Source: a virus. Taken from it: a stretch of 55,887 bases of DNA. Within the stretch, counting starts at the first letter, position 1, and each line of letters opens with the position of its first letter. Of the stretch, positions 55,117-55,887 are shown piece by piece. A program made the position numbers and the translations under genes. A model generated the notes under the pieces. It saw nothing but the letters and a program-made list of their open reading frames with translations, searched no databases and was not told the origin of the DNA. Location: the IMG/VR virus record IMGVR_UViG_3300017971_000328, positions 1 through 55,887 of that record, one strand, 5' to 3'.

Positions 55117-55887
55117 TCACACTTTCAGTTTTGATTCGTTGTTCTCACGGACCACAGTCCAAACCTTGTCAAAGGAGTGCTGTAAGACCTCAGATTCATG
55201 CGTGATTACGAACACGCTACTAACAGCCTCAGTAGCTCGGAGCTGCTGGAAGAGGTCAGTCAAGATACCTCGCTTCCCTGCGTCCAAGTCTCCGTAAGGC
55301 TCATCCACAATCAATATATTAGCGGACTTATGCGATGTTCGCAACGTTCGGAGCGCAAAGAGGTTCGCCATATCGAGAGATTTGGCTTCCCCTCCGCTCG
55401 TCCCCTTACCTGGAAGTACGATCCTCTTTCCCTCATGCTGCATCGACAGCTCGAACTCTAGATTTTTGCCCACGCTGACCTTATAACCAGAACCAGAGAA
55501 GAGGGGATTGAGGTAGTGTGGCAGAATCTTCACAAGCTGCTGCATGATGATATCCAAGCGAACCGTCTTGAGTCCCTTCGGACCAAACGCATCGACGAGC
55601 TTGGGAAGATAAATCTGTCGGGGGCGAAGAGCAGAGGCTTCCTGCAACATCTCTTCAGCCGTCTGCTTCAGGGTCTCGACTTCATGTCTCTCGCGAAGCT
55701 GTCCCTGTACAACAGTCTGCTCTTTAATAAGGTCCTCAATCTGAGTCGTCAGATCTTCAAGAATCCCCTGCTTCTCCTGGAGCACCTCATCCCCCGTAAG
55801 GTCATCAGTGTCCAAGTTCGCATCTCGAATCCAAATGGACACCTTGTTGAGGATGTCACCCTCATTCTTGTAGGCCGCCTTCTGCTC
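55117..55887 (-). CDS. sbcC: SbcC/gp46-like recombination ATPase, C-terminal part (cut by window edge)
   Basis: The frame is open to the right edge, so the real start lies outside; 256 residues are visible. A coiled coil (KQGILEDLTTQIEDLIKEQTVVQGQLRERHEVETLKQTAEEML) leads into the ATPase C-lobe: ABC signature GTSGGEAKSLD, Walker B ILIVDEPYGDLD with D-loop, and a switch His in FVITHESE. These are the hallmarks of SbcC, Rad50 and T4 gp46, which with an SbcD/gp47 nuclease process DNA ends in recombination-dependent replication. Its likely partner is the gene at 20372, on the other strand. Confidence 0.9.
   Translation of the reverse strand, partial: EQKAAYKNEGDILNKVSIWIRDANLDTDDLTGDEVLQEKQGILEDLTTQIEDLIKEQTVVQGQLRERHEVETLKQTAEEMLQEASALRPRQIYLPKLVDAFGPKGLKTVRLDIIMQQLVKILPHYLNPLFSGSGYKVSVGKNLEFELSMQHEGKRIVLPGKGTSGGEAKSLDMANLFALRTLRTSHKSANILIVDEPYGDLDAGKRGILTDLFQQLRATEAVSSVFVITHESEVLQHSFDKVWTVVRENNESKLKV

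Noticed and set aside
1-55887. tRNA or rRNA genes
   Set aside because: No cloverleaf-like stretch with a GTTCRANYC box or rRNA-like segment was noticed; every gap larger than 100 bp was read on both strands.

Overview
This window is a piece of a large tailed double-stranded DNA phage (Caudoviricetes). It carries a terminase large subunit, a portal, an S80-like prohead protease, a scaffold-like protein, a major-capsid-like protein, many tail and receptor-binding genes, and compact overlapping operons. Base composition is close to 50% GC. Shine-Dalgarno sites are strong and GTG/TTG starts occur. TAG, TAA and TGA all serve as ordinary stops, so the standard code applies. I cannot name the host. 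The size of the structural genes and the accessory load (intein, homing nucleases, MoxR/VWA pair, radical SAM protein, release factor) suggest a genome much larger than this window, probably a myovirus.

Layout. (1) 1-545, plus strand: the end of one gene, then a frameshifted HExxH membrane protein. (2) 542-16037, minus strand: tail and receptor-binding genes. Four are paralogues (1930, 3260, 4774, 6612) and each is followed 10-20 bp after its stop by three tandem hairpins of 30-32 bp period, whose stems covary while the loops are conserved. Two small adhesin-like genes and a pair of large fibre/baseplate paralogues separated by a NUMOD/HNH homing endonuclease complete this arm. (3) 16111-32269, plus strand: non-structural and mixed genes: P-loop ATPase, HAD-like protein, zinc ribbon, radical SAM protein, SbcD-like nuclease, DUF5662-like protein, a class-I peptide release factor whose reading frame is interrupted by a UAG inside a near-copy of the bacterial prfB frameshift signal, a tape-measure-like protein, an HNH nuclease, a metallopeptidase-fold/VWA protein with its MoxR AAA+ partner, and a sigma-like protein behind a near-consensus sigma-70 promoter. 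(4) 32266-55887, minus strand: the head module. In transcription order from the right edge it runs SbcC-like ATPase (cut by the edge), YkgJ-type cysteine protein, a zinc/sigma-region-4-like protein, small and large terminase (a terminator lies between them), an intein-containing portal, protease, scaffold, decoration-like protein, major capsid, then neck/tail proteins of unknown role.

How it may work together (inference): a host-type promoter drives the sigma-like gene. A short motif, AGGTTA(T/G)nT, recurs in gaps just upstream of late genes on both strands, always in the gene's own orientation, and is the natural candidate for a phage-specific promoter element read by that protein. The RF1-type release factor, with a PxT codon-recognition motif and its own UAG frameshift stop, looks like a self-regulating circuit analogous to bacterial RF2/UGA. 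This is the most unusual candidate system in the window. The 3' triple-hairpin cassettes of the receptor-binding genes are the second.
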